A stretch of 64,000 nt of DNA, from NCBI RefSeq assembly GCF_000383955.1, contig NZ_KB913013.1, positions 5,875,844 to 5,939,843 on the forward strand. Reading direction: 5' to 3'. Shown here in pieces: positions 1-8,940 of the stretch (positions within the stretch are counted from its first letter, which is position 1; the number at the start of each line of letters is the position of its first letter). Under the pieces are notes generated by a model. It was not told the DNA's origin and searched no databases. It saw only the letters and a program-made list of their open reading frames with translations. Position numbers and translations under genes: made by a program. The stretch is from Rudanella lutea DSM 19387 (GTDB lineage: Bacteria; Bacteroidota; Bacteroidia; Cytophagales; Spirosomataceae).

Positions 1-1
1 G

Positions 2-979
2 CTGGGTCCGCTGCGGCTGCCCGCCACCCCTGAAGGCGGCCCTACGTTTGCCACCTACCGCGCCTTCGATCAGGCGCGCCAGACCCTGCGACCAGGAAGG
101 GCGGGCGAAGCCGACGAGGTGACCGACGCGCTCTCGAATCGCTTCCGCGAAACCGAGTTCATGCTCAACCTCAAAGCCGACTACGCCCTGGGACGCCAGG
201 GTCGATGGCGGCTGATGGGCGGCTACGAAATCCAGCACCTGAGCTACCGCACCTTCGAGGGGCTGAACGCCCCGGCCCTTGACCCGGCCACGGGACAGAC
301 GCTCACCGCGCCCAACGGGACATCGCTGCTCCGGCGCGATTTTGAGCAGGGACGCATCACGGGCTTGAATGGGGGCTGGGTGTCCATTCTCCAGACGGCC
401 CTGATCTACGATACGCGCGACTTCGACCCCGATCCTACGCGGGGGGCCTATTTCGAGGTGGCCAACGAGTTTTCCAACCCCGTCATCGGCTCGCAATTTA
501 ACTTCAACAAGCTGTTCGTGCAGGGACGCTTCTTCCGGCAGCTTCCCCTGGGGCCGCGCACGGTGCTGGCCGGGCGCGTGGGCATCGGCAACATCTTCGG
601 AGCCAACGCGCCGTTCTTCGAGTTTCAGGACCAGTGGAGCCCGGAGGGCAGCATCAACGCGCTGGGTGGTCGGCAGTCGCTGCGGGGCTACCGCGCCAAC
701 CGCTTTCTGGCCCGCTCGCTGTGGTTTGCCAACTGGGAGGTACGCGCCCGCCTGGCCGAAGCGAGCTGGGGCAAACAGCGGTTTGCCCTGGCCGTGGCTC
801 CGTTCTTTGATGTGGGTACGGTGCGTGACCGCTGGCAGGAGCTGAGCTTCGACCGGTTGCGCACCAGCTATGGCATGGGCCTGCGCATCGCCTGGAACCA
901 ATCGACCATCCTGTCGCTCGACTACGGTCTCTCGCGCGAGGACCGGCTGCTGTTCTTCGGCATCGGCCAGGCGTTTTGA
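2..979 (+). CDS. Omp85/BamA-TamA family outer-membrane beta-barrel protein, 3' part
   Basis: The frame is open from base 2, so the gene starts upstream of the window. About 325 C-terminal residues are visible. They carry alternating beta-strand patterns, the Omp85-type LYDTRD-like strand (IYDTRDFDPDPTRG), the loop segment GGRQSLRGYRANRF that matches the conserved (V/I)RGY(R) lid motif of this family, and a final strand ending in an aromatic residue (GIGQAF). Family role: insertion or translocation of proteins in the outer membrane. The POTRA part is not seen. A GTG at 119 could be mistaken for a start but is internal. High GC, like the surrounding core-type genes, and ends just before the Tn3 transposon. 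Confidence 0.8.
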   Translation: MGPLRLPATPEGGPTFATYRAFDQARQTLRPGRAGEADEVTDALSNRFRETEFMLNLKADYALGRQGRWRLMGGYEIQHLSYRTFEGLNAPALDPATGQTLTAPNGTSLLRRDFEQGRITGLNGGWVSILQTALIYDTRDFDPDPTRGAYFEVANEFSNPVIGSQFNFNKLFVQGRFFRQLPLGPRTVLAGRVGIGNIFGANAPFFEFQDQWSPEGSINALGGRQSLRGYRANRFLARSLWFANWEVRARLAEASWGKQRFALAVAPFFDVGTVRDRWQELSFDRLRTSYGMGLRIAWNQSTILSLDYGLSREDRLLFFGIGQAF

Positions 980-1023
980 GGGCTTATCAGGGTAGGCCCT
1001 CATCACTCAGGGCAAGAGATTGG

Positions 1024-1075
1024 AAAGGCTTGTCATGGTCGAGAGACCCAAAGGGGTTGGCTACGACAAGCCTTT
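1024..1075 (-). terminator. possible hairpin at the 3' end of the resolvase gene
   Basis: Two perfect 11-base arms (1024-1034 and 1065-1075) flank a 30-base loop. The right arm contains the last codons of the resolvase. It could end its transcript or be part of the transposon end. There is no clear T-run, so this is weak. Confidence 0.3.
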
Positions 1076-1630
1076 ATCAATACGTTTTCGATACCGCTTT
1101 ACGCTGGACGTACTAATGCCCGTCAGACTGACCGTTTCGGCCACTGACAACCCGCGTTCCAACGCTTTCTTAACCTTGGCAAACTTTTCGGCATCCAGTC
1201 CTTTCGGTCGGCCAATGTGCTTACCCTTGGCTTTAGCCAGCATCTGACCGGCCCGCGTCTTTTCCAGAATACTTTCCCGATCATACTCGGCCAGTGCTGC
1301 GAAAATTTGCAGCACCAGTTTACCCGCCGGCGTACTGCTGTCCACACCCAGATCCAGGGCTTTGAAGTGAATACCCTGCCGGGCAAACTCGCCCAGCAAA
1401 CTAATCAGATGATCCCGGCTCCGACCCAGTCGAAAGAACCGCGCCACCATCACCGTGTCGCCGGGGCGTAGCTGGGCCAGCAGAGCGTCCAAAGCCGGTC
1501 GGCTGGTGCTCACGCCTGTAATTTTATCCTGGACGATCTCATCGCAACCCGCCCGCCCCAGCGCATCGAGTTGCGTGTCTACGTTCTGATCCAGGGTGGA
1601 AACCCGGGCGTAGCCAAAAATCTTGTTCAT
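1061..1630 (-). CDS. tnpR: serine resolvase of a Tn3-family transposon
   Basis: 189 residues, the usual length for a small serine recombinase. The N-terminal catalytic domain begins with the diagnostic GYARVSTLDQ, in which S11 is the nucleophile and R9 a catalytic arginine. FFRLGRS and the E-helix segment (FAALAEYDRESILEKTRAG) follow. The C-terminal ~45 residues form a helix-turn-helix (LSVAETVSLTGISTSSVKRY). Function: resolves transposition cointegrates at a res site, here expected in the gap before tnpA. Divergent from tnpA. Looks intact. Confidence 0.93.
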   Translation of the reverse strand: MNKIFGYARVSTLDQNVDTQLDALGRAGCDEIVQDKITGVSTSRPALDALLAQLRPGDTVMVARFFRLGRSRDHLISLLGEFARQGIHFKALDLGVDSSTPAGKLVLQIFAALAEYDRESILEKTRAGQMLAKAKGKHIGRPKGLDAEKFAKVKKALERGLSVAETVSLTGISTSSVKRYRKRIDKGLS

Positions 1631-1790
1631 TAAGTGTCAAAAAGTTAGTATCATAAACGCGAAAGCCGCTTTCTTTCAGGACCTACTTTCTGAACCCTGC
1701 TTTAAGTAGCCGTGCAGCGGGAGCGGGGGGAGCTAAGGAAGGGTTCGGAAAGGTATGACTTGTTGGCCCCTAAACCCTGCGACCTGACCC
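1631..1790. promoter_or_regulatory. intergenic region between tnpR and tnpA, probable res site and promoters
   Basis: A 160-base gap between divergent tnpR and tnpA. In Tn3-type elements this interval holds both promoters and the resolvase-binding subsites. I did not resolve individual subsites, so this is assigned from position only. Confidence 0.4.
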
Positions 1791-4700
1791 ATGGCCCGTC
1801 GTGACTATCTCTCTGCCGAGGAACGGACGCGTTTCGACGCTCCCCCACCACTCAACAGTAGCCAACGGCTGATTCTGCTCGACTTACCCCACTGGGCCGA
1901 AACGTACCTGGCGGCCATTCATACGCCCACAGCCAAAGTTGGCTTTGTGCTGCAATTAGGTTATTTTCGGGTGGTGACGCGATTCTTCGTACCGGACCGA
2001 TTCACCCAAGCCGATATCGACTGGGTATGCGGGCAGCTACTCATTCCGCGCCATCAGGTCAATCTGGCGGCCTACGGCGTCAGTCGTACCCTATATCGCC
2101 ATCGGACGACGATTCTGGCGCAGTTAGGCTATCAGCCCTTCGACGAGCAGCACCGACAGGAGCTGGGACGGGAAGCCCAACTGCTCACCCACCTGCAAAC
2201 CCGGCCCGCTCAGATGCTGGATGCGTTAGTCGATTATCTGCGTCAGCAGCGCATCGAGACACCCTCCTATAGTCTGCTGCGCGACATCATCACCCAGGCA
2301 CTCGATGCCTTTGACGGGCACCTCCAGACCATCATTCAACAGCACCTGACCGCTGCGGATCAAGCCATGCTCGACGGGCTGGTGGACAACTCACCCCCCG
2401 CGCCCGAAGGCAAGGGTCGCTACCCGCTCACGGACCTTAAACAAATCAGCCAGTCGATGCAACCCAAAGCCATCGCTGAGCGAGTCGCCCTGTTCAACCG
2501 GTTGAAGACGTTGTTCATACCCCTGGCCCCGTTGATCGCCCGGCTGGATTTGACCGACGATACGATCCGCTATTATGCCCAGTACGTCCTCGATAACCGG
2601 AGCGTGCGCCTGGCCGAACGGGTGCATGAACGCTATTTGCGGTTGATGGCCTTCATTACCCACCAGTACCTTTCAGTGGGCGACGCGCTGATCCTGACGC
2701 TGCACAAAGCGGTTTCGGGTGTCCTCACTGATTGTGACGACCGCATGAAAGAGGAATACTATCAGAGCCGCCAGGCTACGGCCAGCCTTGTTGGTCAGGT
2801 CAGCCGTCGGGCTGACGTGCATATTGATGCCTTGACCGAGATCGAGCAAACCATTGACAAGACCGACTGGACCAGCGACGAGAAGGTGGGCTATATTCGC
2901 CAGATTCTGGAGCGCAAGCGACTCACTTCATCCCAGTTGCTGACCGATAAGCAGCGGGTGGCCGACCTGAAAACGATTAATCAGCCCATCGATGAACGGA
3001 CCGACTATTACCAGGCCCTGGAGAAAGCGTCCTTTCGCCTGCAACTGCGGGTAACGGCCATCGTGCAGGTGCTGCAATTCGATGCTGAAAGTTCACATCC
3101 CCACCTGATCGAAGCCATTACGTATTACCAGCAGCAGCGGGGTGAACTGACCGCATCGGCTAAGCCACCGCTGGCCTTTCTGGATATGGCCCAGCGGCAG
3201 CATGTGTTTACCGAGAAAGGTAAGCTGCGCGTATCGCTCTACAAGATACTGCTCTTCCGGGCCATCCGGGATGGCCTGCGCGATGGTACCCTGACAGTGT
3301 TGTCGTCTTACGAGTATCGCTCGGTCGATGAATACCAGATTCCCCGATCCCAGTGGAGAGCCTACCGGGAAGAGTATCTGCGCCGGGCGGGTCTGCTGGC
3401 CTTTAGCCAACCAGCCCCCACGCTAATGGCCTTGGGTGAGCGAGTCAACGGTCAGTTCGAGCAGACCAACGGACGACTCGATACCAATGAGCAGGTCTTT
3501 TACGACGCACACGGGGGCTGGCACCTTCACCGCTACCGGGCTGATGAAAGCGAAACTCAGCAGGCCACTCGTCAGCTATACCCCGTCAGCCGGGTCATCA
3601 CCCTGCGCGAGGTCTTGTTACAGATTGAGCAGTTAACCGGTTTTCTGGGCAAGTTTCAACACCAGGGCTTCCCGCACAAACCGACTCGGCCGGATGTTCG
3701 ACTGCTGCTGGCGGCCATCATTGGCTACGGCGAAAACATCGGTATCCGCAAGATGGCACTGATTTCCAAAGACATCTCCGTCCACACCCTCGAAACGGTA
3801 GCGACCCAGTACTTTTCACCCGAGAAGGTGCTGGAAGCCAACGATTGTATCGTGGCTCATAGCAATGCCCTACCGCTGACGGATCTGTTTCGCCGAAAAG
3901 AAGGCTTTGTCATGACGGGCAGCGACGGACAGAAATACGATGTCTCGGTGCCGTCGCTACGAGCCTCGGCCTCCTACAAGTATTTTGGCAACGGGGAGGG
4001 CGTTTGCGTGTATTCAGGACTGGACGAAGCCGGTCAACTGTTGTACACGGTTGTCATTAACGCAGCCGAGCGGGAATCAGGCTATGTGCTGGATGTTGTG
4101 TTGCACAATCCGGTGCTGCAAACTGAGGCCCACGCGACGGACATGCACGGCTTCTCCGAAATCAACTTTGCGGTGATGGGCTTGCTAGGCATTGATTTTC
4201 GCCCGCGCTTCGTGCAGCCGCATCGCCAGCAGCTCTACAGCTTAGACGCCGTGGGGACGTTCAAATCGAAGGGCTACAAAATCGTGCCGTCTTCGCGTGT
4301 GGATTACGAGCATCTGGTCGCCTACTGGGATGATATTCTGCGCTTCGTGGCCTCCCAAAAGTTAGGCTACGTGCGCCCCTCCACCCTACTGAAACGACTG
4401 AACTCGTATGCCAAGCAGCATCCGCTTCACAAGGCGCTGCGCGATCTGGGGCGACTCTACAAAACCGATCTGATTCTACGTGTAGTGGATGATGCCGGGT
4501 TGCGGGCCAGCATTGAAGGCATGCTCAGCAAAGTGGAGCACAGTAACAAGTTCAGCAACGCCGTTACGCTGGGGAACAATGGCTCCTTTGACTGGCCAAC
4601 GCAGGCTGACCGGGATACGGCCAGTGGTTGCCGCATGCTGATTATGAATGCCATTAATTTCTACAACCTGCTGTATCTGTCCGAAAAGCTGCGGGTGAGT

Positions 4701-4892
4701 AAAACCACCGCCGAACGAGAGGAACTGCTAACGACCATTCTCCAGTCGTCCACGCACACGTGGCACCACATTAATCTGGCGGGTGAATACGATTTCTCGG
4801 ATGGAACGATGCCACCGTCGCCCTTCGACCTGAAGATGTTGATGGACTTGCCCCTGGCCCGCCCGCGTAGCCACAACCAAGTGCTCAAGTGA
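1791..4892 (+). CDS. tnpA: Tn3-family transposase TnpA
   Basis: 1033 residues, full length for Tn3 transposases. The N-terminal DUF4158-type DNA-binding region starts YLSAEERTRFDAPP. The C-terminal DDE catalytic domain shows the first acidic residue in TGSDGQKYD (D712) and the second in ATDMHGFSEINFAVMGLLG (D784). The protein ends with the family-typical HHINLAGEYDFS. Function: replicative transposition between inverted repeats. Divergent from the resolvase. After its TGA, the same frame continues without another stop into the next gene. GC matches the resolvase but not the following gene. Confidence 0.95.
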   Translation: MARRDYLSAEERTRFDAPPPLNSSQRLILLDLPHWAETYLAAIHTPTAKVGFVLQLGYFRVVTRFFVPDRFTQADIDWVCGQLLIPRHQVNLAAYGVSRTLYRHRTTILAQLGYQPFDEQHRQELGREAQLLTHLQTRPAQMLDALVDYLRQQRIETPSYSLLRDIITQALDAFDGHLQTIIQQHLTAADQAMLDGLVDNSPPAPEGKGRYPLTDLKQISQSMQPKAIAERVALFNRLKTLFIPLAPLIARLDLTDDTIRYYAQYVLDNRSVRLAERVHERYLRLMAFITHQYLSVGDALILTLHKAVSGVLTDCDDRMKEEYYQSRQATASLVGQVSRRADVHIDALTEIEQTIDKTDWTSDEKVGYIRQILERKRLTSSQLLTDKQRVADLKTINQPIDERTDYYQALEKASFRLQLRVTAIVQVLQFDAESSHPHLIEAITYYQQQRGELTASAKPPLAFLDMAQRQHVFTEKGKLRVSLYKILLFRAIRDGLRDGTLTVLSSYEYRSVDEYQIPRSQWRAYREEYLRRAGLLAFSQPAPTLMALGERVNGQFEQTNGRLDTNEQVFYDAHGGWHLHRYRADESETQQATRQLYPVSRVITLREVLLQIEQLTGFLGKFQHQGFPHKPTRPDVRLLLAAIIGYGENIGIRKMALISKDISVHTLETVATQYFSPEKVLEANDCIVAHSNALPLTDLFRRKEGFVMTGSDGQKYDVSVPSLRASASYKYFGNGEGVCVYSGLDEAGQLLYTVVINAAERESGYVLDVVLHNPVLQTEAHATDMHGFSEINFAVMGLLGIDFRPRFVQPHRQQLYSLDAVGTFKSKGYKIVPSSRVDYEHLVAYWDDILRFVASQKLGYVRPSTLLKRLNSYAKQHPLHKALRDLGRLYKTDLILRVVDDAGLRASIEGMLSKVEHSNKFSNAVTLGNNGSFDWPTQADRDTASGCRMLIMNAINFYNLLYLSEKLRVSKTTAEREELLTTILQSSTHTWHHINLAGEYDFSDGTMPPSPFDLKMLMDLPLARPRSHNQVLK

Positions 4893-4898
4893 CGGATT

Positions 4899-5840
4899 TT
4901 GTACGAAACGGCAGAACTACCCGACGGAGAGGCTATCAGAGAATCCAAACATCGGCAAGATCTTGTTCTTAAATGTCTGTATAGGGAGCCTTATAGGATT
5001 GGTCAAGAGGTAGCCTATCGGTGGAAGGAACGGATGGTTGACCTACATGACCTGACGTTTGATAATGCTACTTACAAAGTGTTTTTCTTCGATGTAGAGG
5101 GAGCGGTAAAAGCTATCAAACAAGAAATCGACGAGGAAGAGCGTACGGAAACGCAGCGACAACGTGATTTAGCGGCACGGCAACAAACGTATGAGCAACG
5201 CCAACAAGCCTATGAAGAACAGCTGGAAGAAGGGGTTTCCCTTGCCCGCTTGTCAGTTCATCAAACGCTCAATGAAATTGATGCTTATCCTGAACGACGT
5301 AGTCCTTTGTTGCGTGAATTTGCTGTATTCTCACATGAAACTGAGCGGAATTTATTCGACCTGTTTGGGCAAGAGCAGGGCTATCAACTAACAGACTTAG
5401 ACAAAAGCTTTTTAAGGTTAGCCTTTGAGCAGGAACGGGCAAACCGCTCTCATCTGGAGCGGAATGATCTACTGACTTGCCTATGCTTGGTAACTTGTTT
5501 GACAAAATTGAAAACCTCCCAAAAAGCTCATCGCCTGAAGAAGGTACAAGGTCCTGTTCTGGCTCTATTATCCATTAAACTGAATTGCGTGGTTGGGCAA
5601 AAATTTAGTAAATTGATACAAGTGGCTCATACTGTTTTCCCTGGTAAAGAGACGTATTCGCACTTGTTCTTACAGGCACTTGAACACTGGCCCAACACAG
5701 CTTTAATTCAACAGGATGCCCATTCAGGTGGTAAACTGGCTAAGAAGATTGCTGCATTTAAGCAAAAAAACATTCAGCCTGATCACAGCTATGACGACGT
5801 TTTTAAGATCCTGTTTCCTGAGCTATTTGATTTAAAGTGA
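4899..5840 (+). CDS. unrecognised protein with coiled coil, possible transposon passenger
   Basis: 313 codons. The only start near the 5' end is TTG at 4899. The first in-frame ATG is about 45 codons later, and translation from there is possible. It follows tnpA by two codons in the same reading frame, so a single TGA separates them. Residues ~72-115 are a charged, Gln/Glu/Arg-rich heptad-like coiled coil (EERTETQRQRDLAARQQTYE). The rest is mainly helical by composition and has no motif I recognise. It is clearly lower in GC than tnpA, which points to a different origin. A strong hairpin follows at 5867. Confidence 0.6.
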   Translation: MYETAELPDGEAIRESKHRQDLVLKCLYREPYRIGQEVAYRWKERMVDLHDLTFDNATYKVFFFDVEGAVKAIKQEIDEEERTETQRQRDLAARQQTYEQRQQAYEEQLEEGVSLARLSVHQTLNEIDAYPERRSPLLREFAVFSHETERNLFDLFGQEQGYQLTDLDKSFLRLAFEQERANRSHLERNDLLTCLCLVTCLTKLKTSQKAHRLKKVQGPVLALLSIKLNCVVGQKFSKLIQVAHTVFPGKETYSHLFLQALEHWPNTALIQQDAHSGGKLAKKIAAFKQKNIQPDHSYDDVFKILFPELFDLK

Positions 5841-5866
5841 TGATTTTGTCAATACGTTCTTGTCAA

Positions 5867-5905
5867 TCAAAATCCGTCTCAACTCACCGTAAAGACGGAT
5901 TTTGA
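5867..5905. terminator. bidirectional hairpin terminator
   Basis: Perfect 13-base arms (5867-5879 and 5893-5905) with a 13-base loop, ending in a TTTT run on the plus strand and an equivalent T-run on the minus strand. It lies between convergent genes (4899-5840 and the AbiE toxin gene) and probably serves both. Confidence 0.75.
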
Positions 5906-5926
5906 TGAAAAGTCTTTTCTACACTA

Positions 5927-6766
5927 CTACTCCCCCATCCCCCTCCGCAACTGCCGTAGCAGATTCAGCGCGTAGCTGACCGACCAGCGACTATCACGAA
6001 CCAGTAATTCAGCGACGGGACTTTGCTCACCTAAACTGATTTGCTGATCAATGATCTGGTCGATACGTTGGTGGAGTGCATTGGAGAGGGCAACGATGGG
6101 AGCCATCTGACGACCTAGCACTCGCGCGGCCGTTAGGGTGATGTCGAACTCGTCGTCGCTGAATAGATCGTTGTGATTTTCGTAGATGTCGTCTTCGGTA
6201 ATGTCAAAATAATGCCGCAGAATTGCGCCGATGTCAAGGATGTCTTTCGAGCGGTGTTCGGGTCGGTCGTCATAGGCAATGAATTTAAGTAGCACGATGC
6301 CGGCCAGCGTACAGACCAGAAACGGCTGATTGTCTATTTCGACAGATTCGGTGCCTGCTTCGTACACTTCCTGAAATCCATCCACGCGAATAGTCGTCAG
6401 GCCCTGCCCCGCTACACTGACTGACTGCTCCATCGACAAGGCTCCAAACGGCAGCAAATCCACAGGCCGCCCGTCCTCGAAGACGAGCGTATAGACGTTG
6501 TCGCGCCGGGCAATAAACCGCCCCGTACCGATCAGGCGGTCGCGCAGGTGCCCGTATTGTTCTTCATTCGCCAGCAATACAGCCAGGTCGAGGTCGCGGG
6601 TGACGCGGCCCGGCTCAATGTCGTGTAGGGCCGTTAGCCAGATGTCGCGGGCAATGGCTCCAATCAGGTAGAAATCGACACCCAGTGTAACCAGCTCGCT
6701 TTCCAGCACGGCAAACAGTTCGCCGAGGTTGCCTTGTCGAAGTTGCTCAAAAGTGATTCTATGCAT
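5927..6766 (-). CDS. AbiEii-like nucleotidyltransferase toxin of a type IV toxin-antitoxin system
   Basis: 279 residues from the ATG at 6766. A longer frame starts at 6823, but the shorter start overlaps the antitoxin stop by 8 bases (ATGCATAG), the usual coupling. The minimal nucleotidyltransferase motif is visible as IGAIARDIWL followed by TRDLDLAVLL (the metal-binding DxD). Known role of the family: nucleotide transfer to cellular RNA targets, giving reversible growth arrest or abortive phage infection. The upstream partner is the HTH antitoxin-like protein. The C-terminal third is helical and not diagnostic. Confidence 0.8.
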   Translation of the reverse strand: MHRITFEQLRQGNLGELFAVLESELVTLGVDFYLIGAIARDIWLTALHDIEPGRVTRDLDLAVLLANEEQYGHLRDRLIGTGRFIARRDNVYTLVFEDGRPVDLLPFGALSMEQSVSVAGQGLTTIRVDGFQEVYEAGTESVEIDNQPFLVCTLAGIVLLKFIAYDDRPEHRSKDILDIGAILRHYFDITEDDIYENHNDLFSDDEFDITLTAARVLGRQMAPIVALSNALHQRIDQIIDQQISLGEQSPVAELLVRDSRWSVSYALNLLRQLRRGMGE

Positions 6767-7781
6767 TAGCAATATGGTCTTGATAAATGCGCCGGGCGAT
6801 GTCGGTTGTGCGTGGGTCGTCAATGGATAGTAAGTCGGCGTAGGCTAACAAGGGCGGTACGGTAGGTACGTTAGACGTGTCAGCAAAGTCTTTCCAGAAT
6901 ACCTGATTAACCTCCACCGGCCCATCGGGGTCGGGCAGTAGTTTATACGTTTTAAGCAAACCCGCCTTATCCTCATTGGTGTAAAGCGTCAACGTAGCCG
7001 GGCGCAGCTCGTTCGTGAGGGCATCCGCAGCAGGCTCCCCACTCCAATACGTACCGGGTTGTAACGCTACCTGTCGCCAGTCGGCAGGGGAGAGGTTTTT
7101 AGGTAGTCGAAAGCAGCCCATAATCAGGCTCGGTTTGAGGGCCGCAGCATACCGGCCGGCCCACTGTTCGCGTAACTTATCGAGCTTAATTAGTTTCTTT
7201 CGTTTATTATCTACCGAGATGACGTAGCCCGACTTCTTGAGGTAGTCGATGGTGTGTTGTGCTGTGCCGACCGAAACGCCAGCCTGTTCCGCCAGTTCCC
7301 GTACGCTTAGGTTGATAGCGTCGGGCAGTATAAGTAGGGAGAACAGGACCCGCAGGCCACTTTTACCGAAGGGTTGTTTCGCTACGGCCGGGGCTGGAGC
7401 CAGCTTACGCCCCTGCACAATGAGCAGCATACTACCAACGTGTATGTAACAGTTACCGGCCCCGTCGAGGTAATTTTGTTGGGTTTGCCGCAGCGTTTGT
7501 TTGAGCGAATCAGGTATCTGTTCGGCCAGCAGCAACGTGTTGGGTTTGCCCAACTGTCTTAATTCATCTACATGATGAGCCATTGCCCGCTGCCTGATCT
7601 GAGTAGGCAGGCGAATGGTGTTGTTCCCGGTATCGATAACCACAAAGCCATCAAGTCCGGTAGTAGCCGTGTTTTCCCACAAAACTTTCAAGCCAGTGGC
7701 ATCACGCAATCCCTCGACTGCCTGATCAGCAATACGGTCAAACTTGTTCAAAATTTTAAATAGTTCATTTTTATTGAACAA
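6759..7781 (-). CDS. AbiEi-like HTH antitoxin/repressor of a type IV toxin-antitoxin system
   Basis: 340 residues. The start is TTG at 7781: the frame has a stop shortly upstream and no nearby ATG. Residues ~150-200 form a winged helix-turn-helix (LSVRELAEQAGVSVGTAQHT, then YLKKSGYVISVD). The C-terminal part (WAGRYAAALKPSLIMGCFRL onward, with GTYWSGEPAADALTNELRPA) matches the AbiEi antitoxin C-terminal domain. Known role: represses its own operon and counteracts the NTase toxin. Repeated TTGAACA words surround its start and are likely its binding sites. Confidence 0.8.
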   Translation of the reverse strand: MFNKNELFKILNKFDRIADQAVEGLRDATGLKVLWENTATTGLDGFVVIDTGNNTIRLPTQIRQRAMAHHVDELRQLGKPNTLLLAEQIPDSLKQTLRQTQQNYLDGAGNCYIHVGSMLLIVQGRKLAPAPAVAKQPFGKSGLRVLFSLLILPDAINLSVRELAEQAGVSVGTAQHTIDYLKKSGYVISVDNKRKKLIKLDKLREQWAGRYAAALKPSLIMGCFRLPKNLSPADWRQVALQPGTYWSGEPAADALTNELRPATLTLYTNEDKAGLLKTYKLLPDPDGPVEVNQVFWKDFADTSNVPTVPPLLAYADLLSIDDPRTTDIARRIYQDHIANA

Positions 7782-7797
7782 TCAAATATATTGAACA
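7745..7797. promoter_or_regulatory. repeated TTGAACA boxes at the antitoxin start, probable operator
   Basis: ATTGAACA occurs at 7773-7780 and 7790-7797 (17-base spacing). Inverted or related copies TGTTCA (7745-7750) and GTTCAT (7763-7768) lie just inside the gene. Spaced repeats at the start of an AbiEi-type repressor gene are consistent with autoregulation. Binding is inferred. Confidence 0.45.
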
Positions 7798-7833
7798 TTT
7801 TTATCAAGAGCAAGTACGTAGACTCCTTAGGTG

Positions 7834-8940
7834 CTAAAAGGACGATTTGAGAGTAAGCAGACGCCGGCAAATTAAAGTTAAGGTATCGCTGTCGCGGTTT
7901 ATCAGAAGGAGCATACTCTTGCCAGTTACTTTATCAATTAATATACCTTGTTTATAAGCCTTGACCTGAATTATTGAATCGATCTTGATAGACGTAGTTT
8001 TATTTGGGCTTTCGAAGATAAGTCTCTTGTTAGTAACGTAGAGAGATCCGCTGCTAATCAGTTTGATGATGTCAAACGTGTCCTGATGGTTGTGAAGGAC
8101 ATTCGATGTTAAATCGACAACATCAAGCGTTTTACGATGTTCAAAGTGGTCGGTGTAGTTCGTTCGGCGAACGGTTACGCGTTCCTCAAACCATTGCACA
8201 TCGCTGGCCTGATAATGGCACACTTCCAACTTTTGAAGGGTGATAGCTACCTCGATTACGGGTAAGTCTGAATTTTCAATAGCCCAATAGCGCATGTACC
8301 TTTCCATGTGACGTCGGGTATTGGCACTAAGCTTGGTACCCAAATTCTTACTTACGGTCAGAATTTTATGTTCCTCTTCGGGAGAGATACGGGCGTTGAA
8401 TGAATATTTTTGAGCAAGCTTATTTAAATGATCTTGGCATACTTCCTTATAGATACTGTCAGTCAGATCGACAGGAATAGGAATAAGCTGTTGTAATGCC
8501 GACAGAGCCACTTTATCGGTCTCAGATATATGCCCATCTTTAATAGCGTCTTCTGCCCGCTGCTTATAGGCTAATTTGCCAATTTGAGCATGTAACATCT
8601 CGACCGTTGAGGGCGGTAAGTTAAATAATGTTCGTAAATGCTCGAGATCGGACAACCCATCTGTTCCCAACTGTTTATCAGACAGTTTATAATTAAGATG
8701 GACAGCGTAAAATTCTTCCAGATTTAGCATGAACCGGCTTAGTGGAAAGCCATATCGTTGCTCAATATCTGTTAAATCATGCCGGGTGATCGTTCTGATT
8801 GGGCGGTTGGCCAGGAGGTTGTTAACTTCAATAATAGCATTTTCCTCAGGGTGCTGCCGGAGTAGGCGTTGCATCAAACTCAGCGACCTCAAGGGTCTTG
8901 TCTCAAAGGCCGTTGACATCGTATTTTCTATAGGTTTCAT
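7834..8940 (-). CDS. unrecognised protein with C-terminal PH-like domain
   Basis: 368 residues from ATG 8940 (MKPIENTM). The frame is open to 9027, but that start would lie deep in the upstream gene, whereas 8940 gives a 38-base overlap. The first ~290 residues are helical and charged with no motif I know. The C-terminal ~80 residues (ISSGSLYVTNKRLIFES, then IKIDSIIQVKAYKQGILIDK) have the strand pattern of bacterial PH/GRAM-like domains, which bind lipids or partners. It is overlapped by and probably co-transcribed with 8903-9850. Function unknown. Confidence 0.6.
   Translation of the reverse strand: MKPIENTMSTAFETRPLRSLSLMQRLLRQHPEENAIIEVNNLLANRPIRTITRHDLTDIEQRYGFPLSRFMLNLEEFYAVHLNYKLSDKQLGTDGLSDLEHLRTLFNLPPSTVEMLHAQIGKLAYKQRAEDAIKDGHISETDKVALSALQQLIPIPVDLTDSIYKEVCQDHLNKLAQKYSFNARISPEEEHKILTVSKNLGTKLSANTRRHMERYMRYWAIENSDLPVIEVAITLQKLEVCHYQASDVQWFEERVTVRRTNYTDHFEHRKTLDVVDLTSNVLHNHQDTFDIIKLISSGSLYVTNKRLIFESPNKTTSIKIDSIIQVKAYKQGILIDKVTGKSMLLLINRDSDTLTLICRRLLTLKSSF

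Larger units (their letters stand above)
1061..5840. mobile_element. Tn3-family transposon (ends not resolved)
   Basis: Divergent resolvase (minus) and TnpA (plus) with a 160-base gap is the classic Tn3 layout, with the resolution site lying between them. The gene at 4899-5840 may be a passenger. I could not identify the usual ~38-bp terminal inverted repeats or a 5-bp target duplication, so the limits given are those of the genes, not of the element. Confidence 0.6.

Noticed and set aside
1050-1075. GGGGTTGGCTACG as a left Tn3 terminal inverted repeat
   Set aside because: It overlaps the resolvase 3' end, and I found no convincing reverse complement near 4850-5930, so the element ends remain unassigned.
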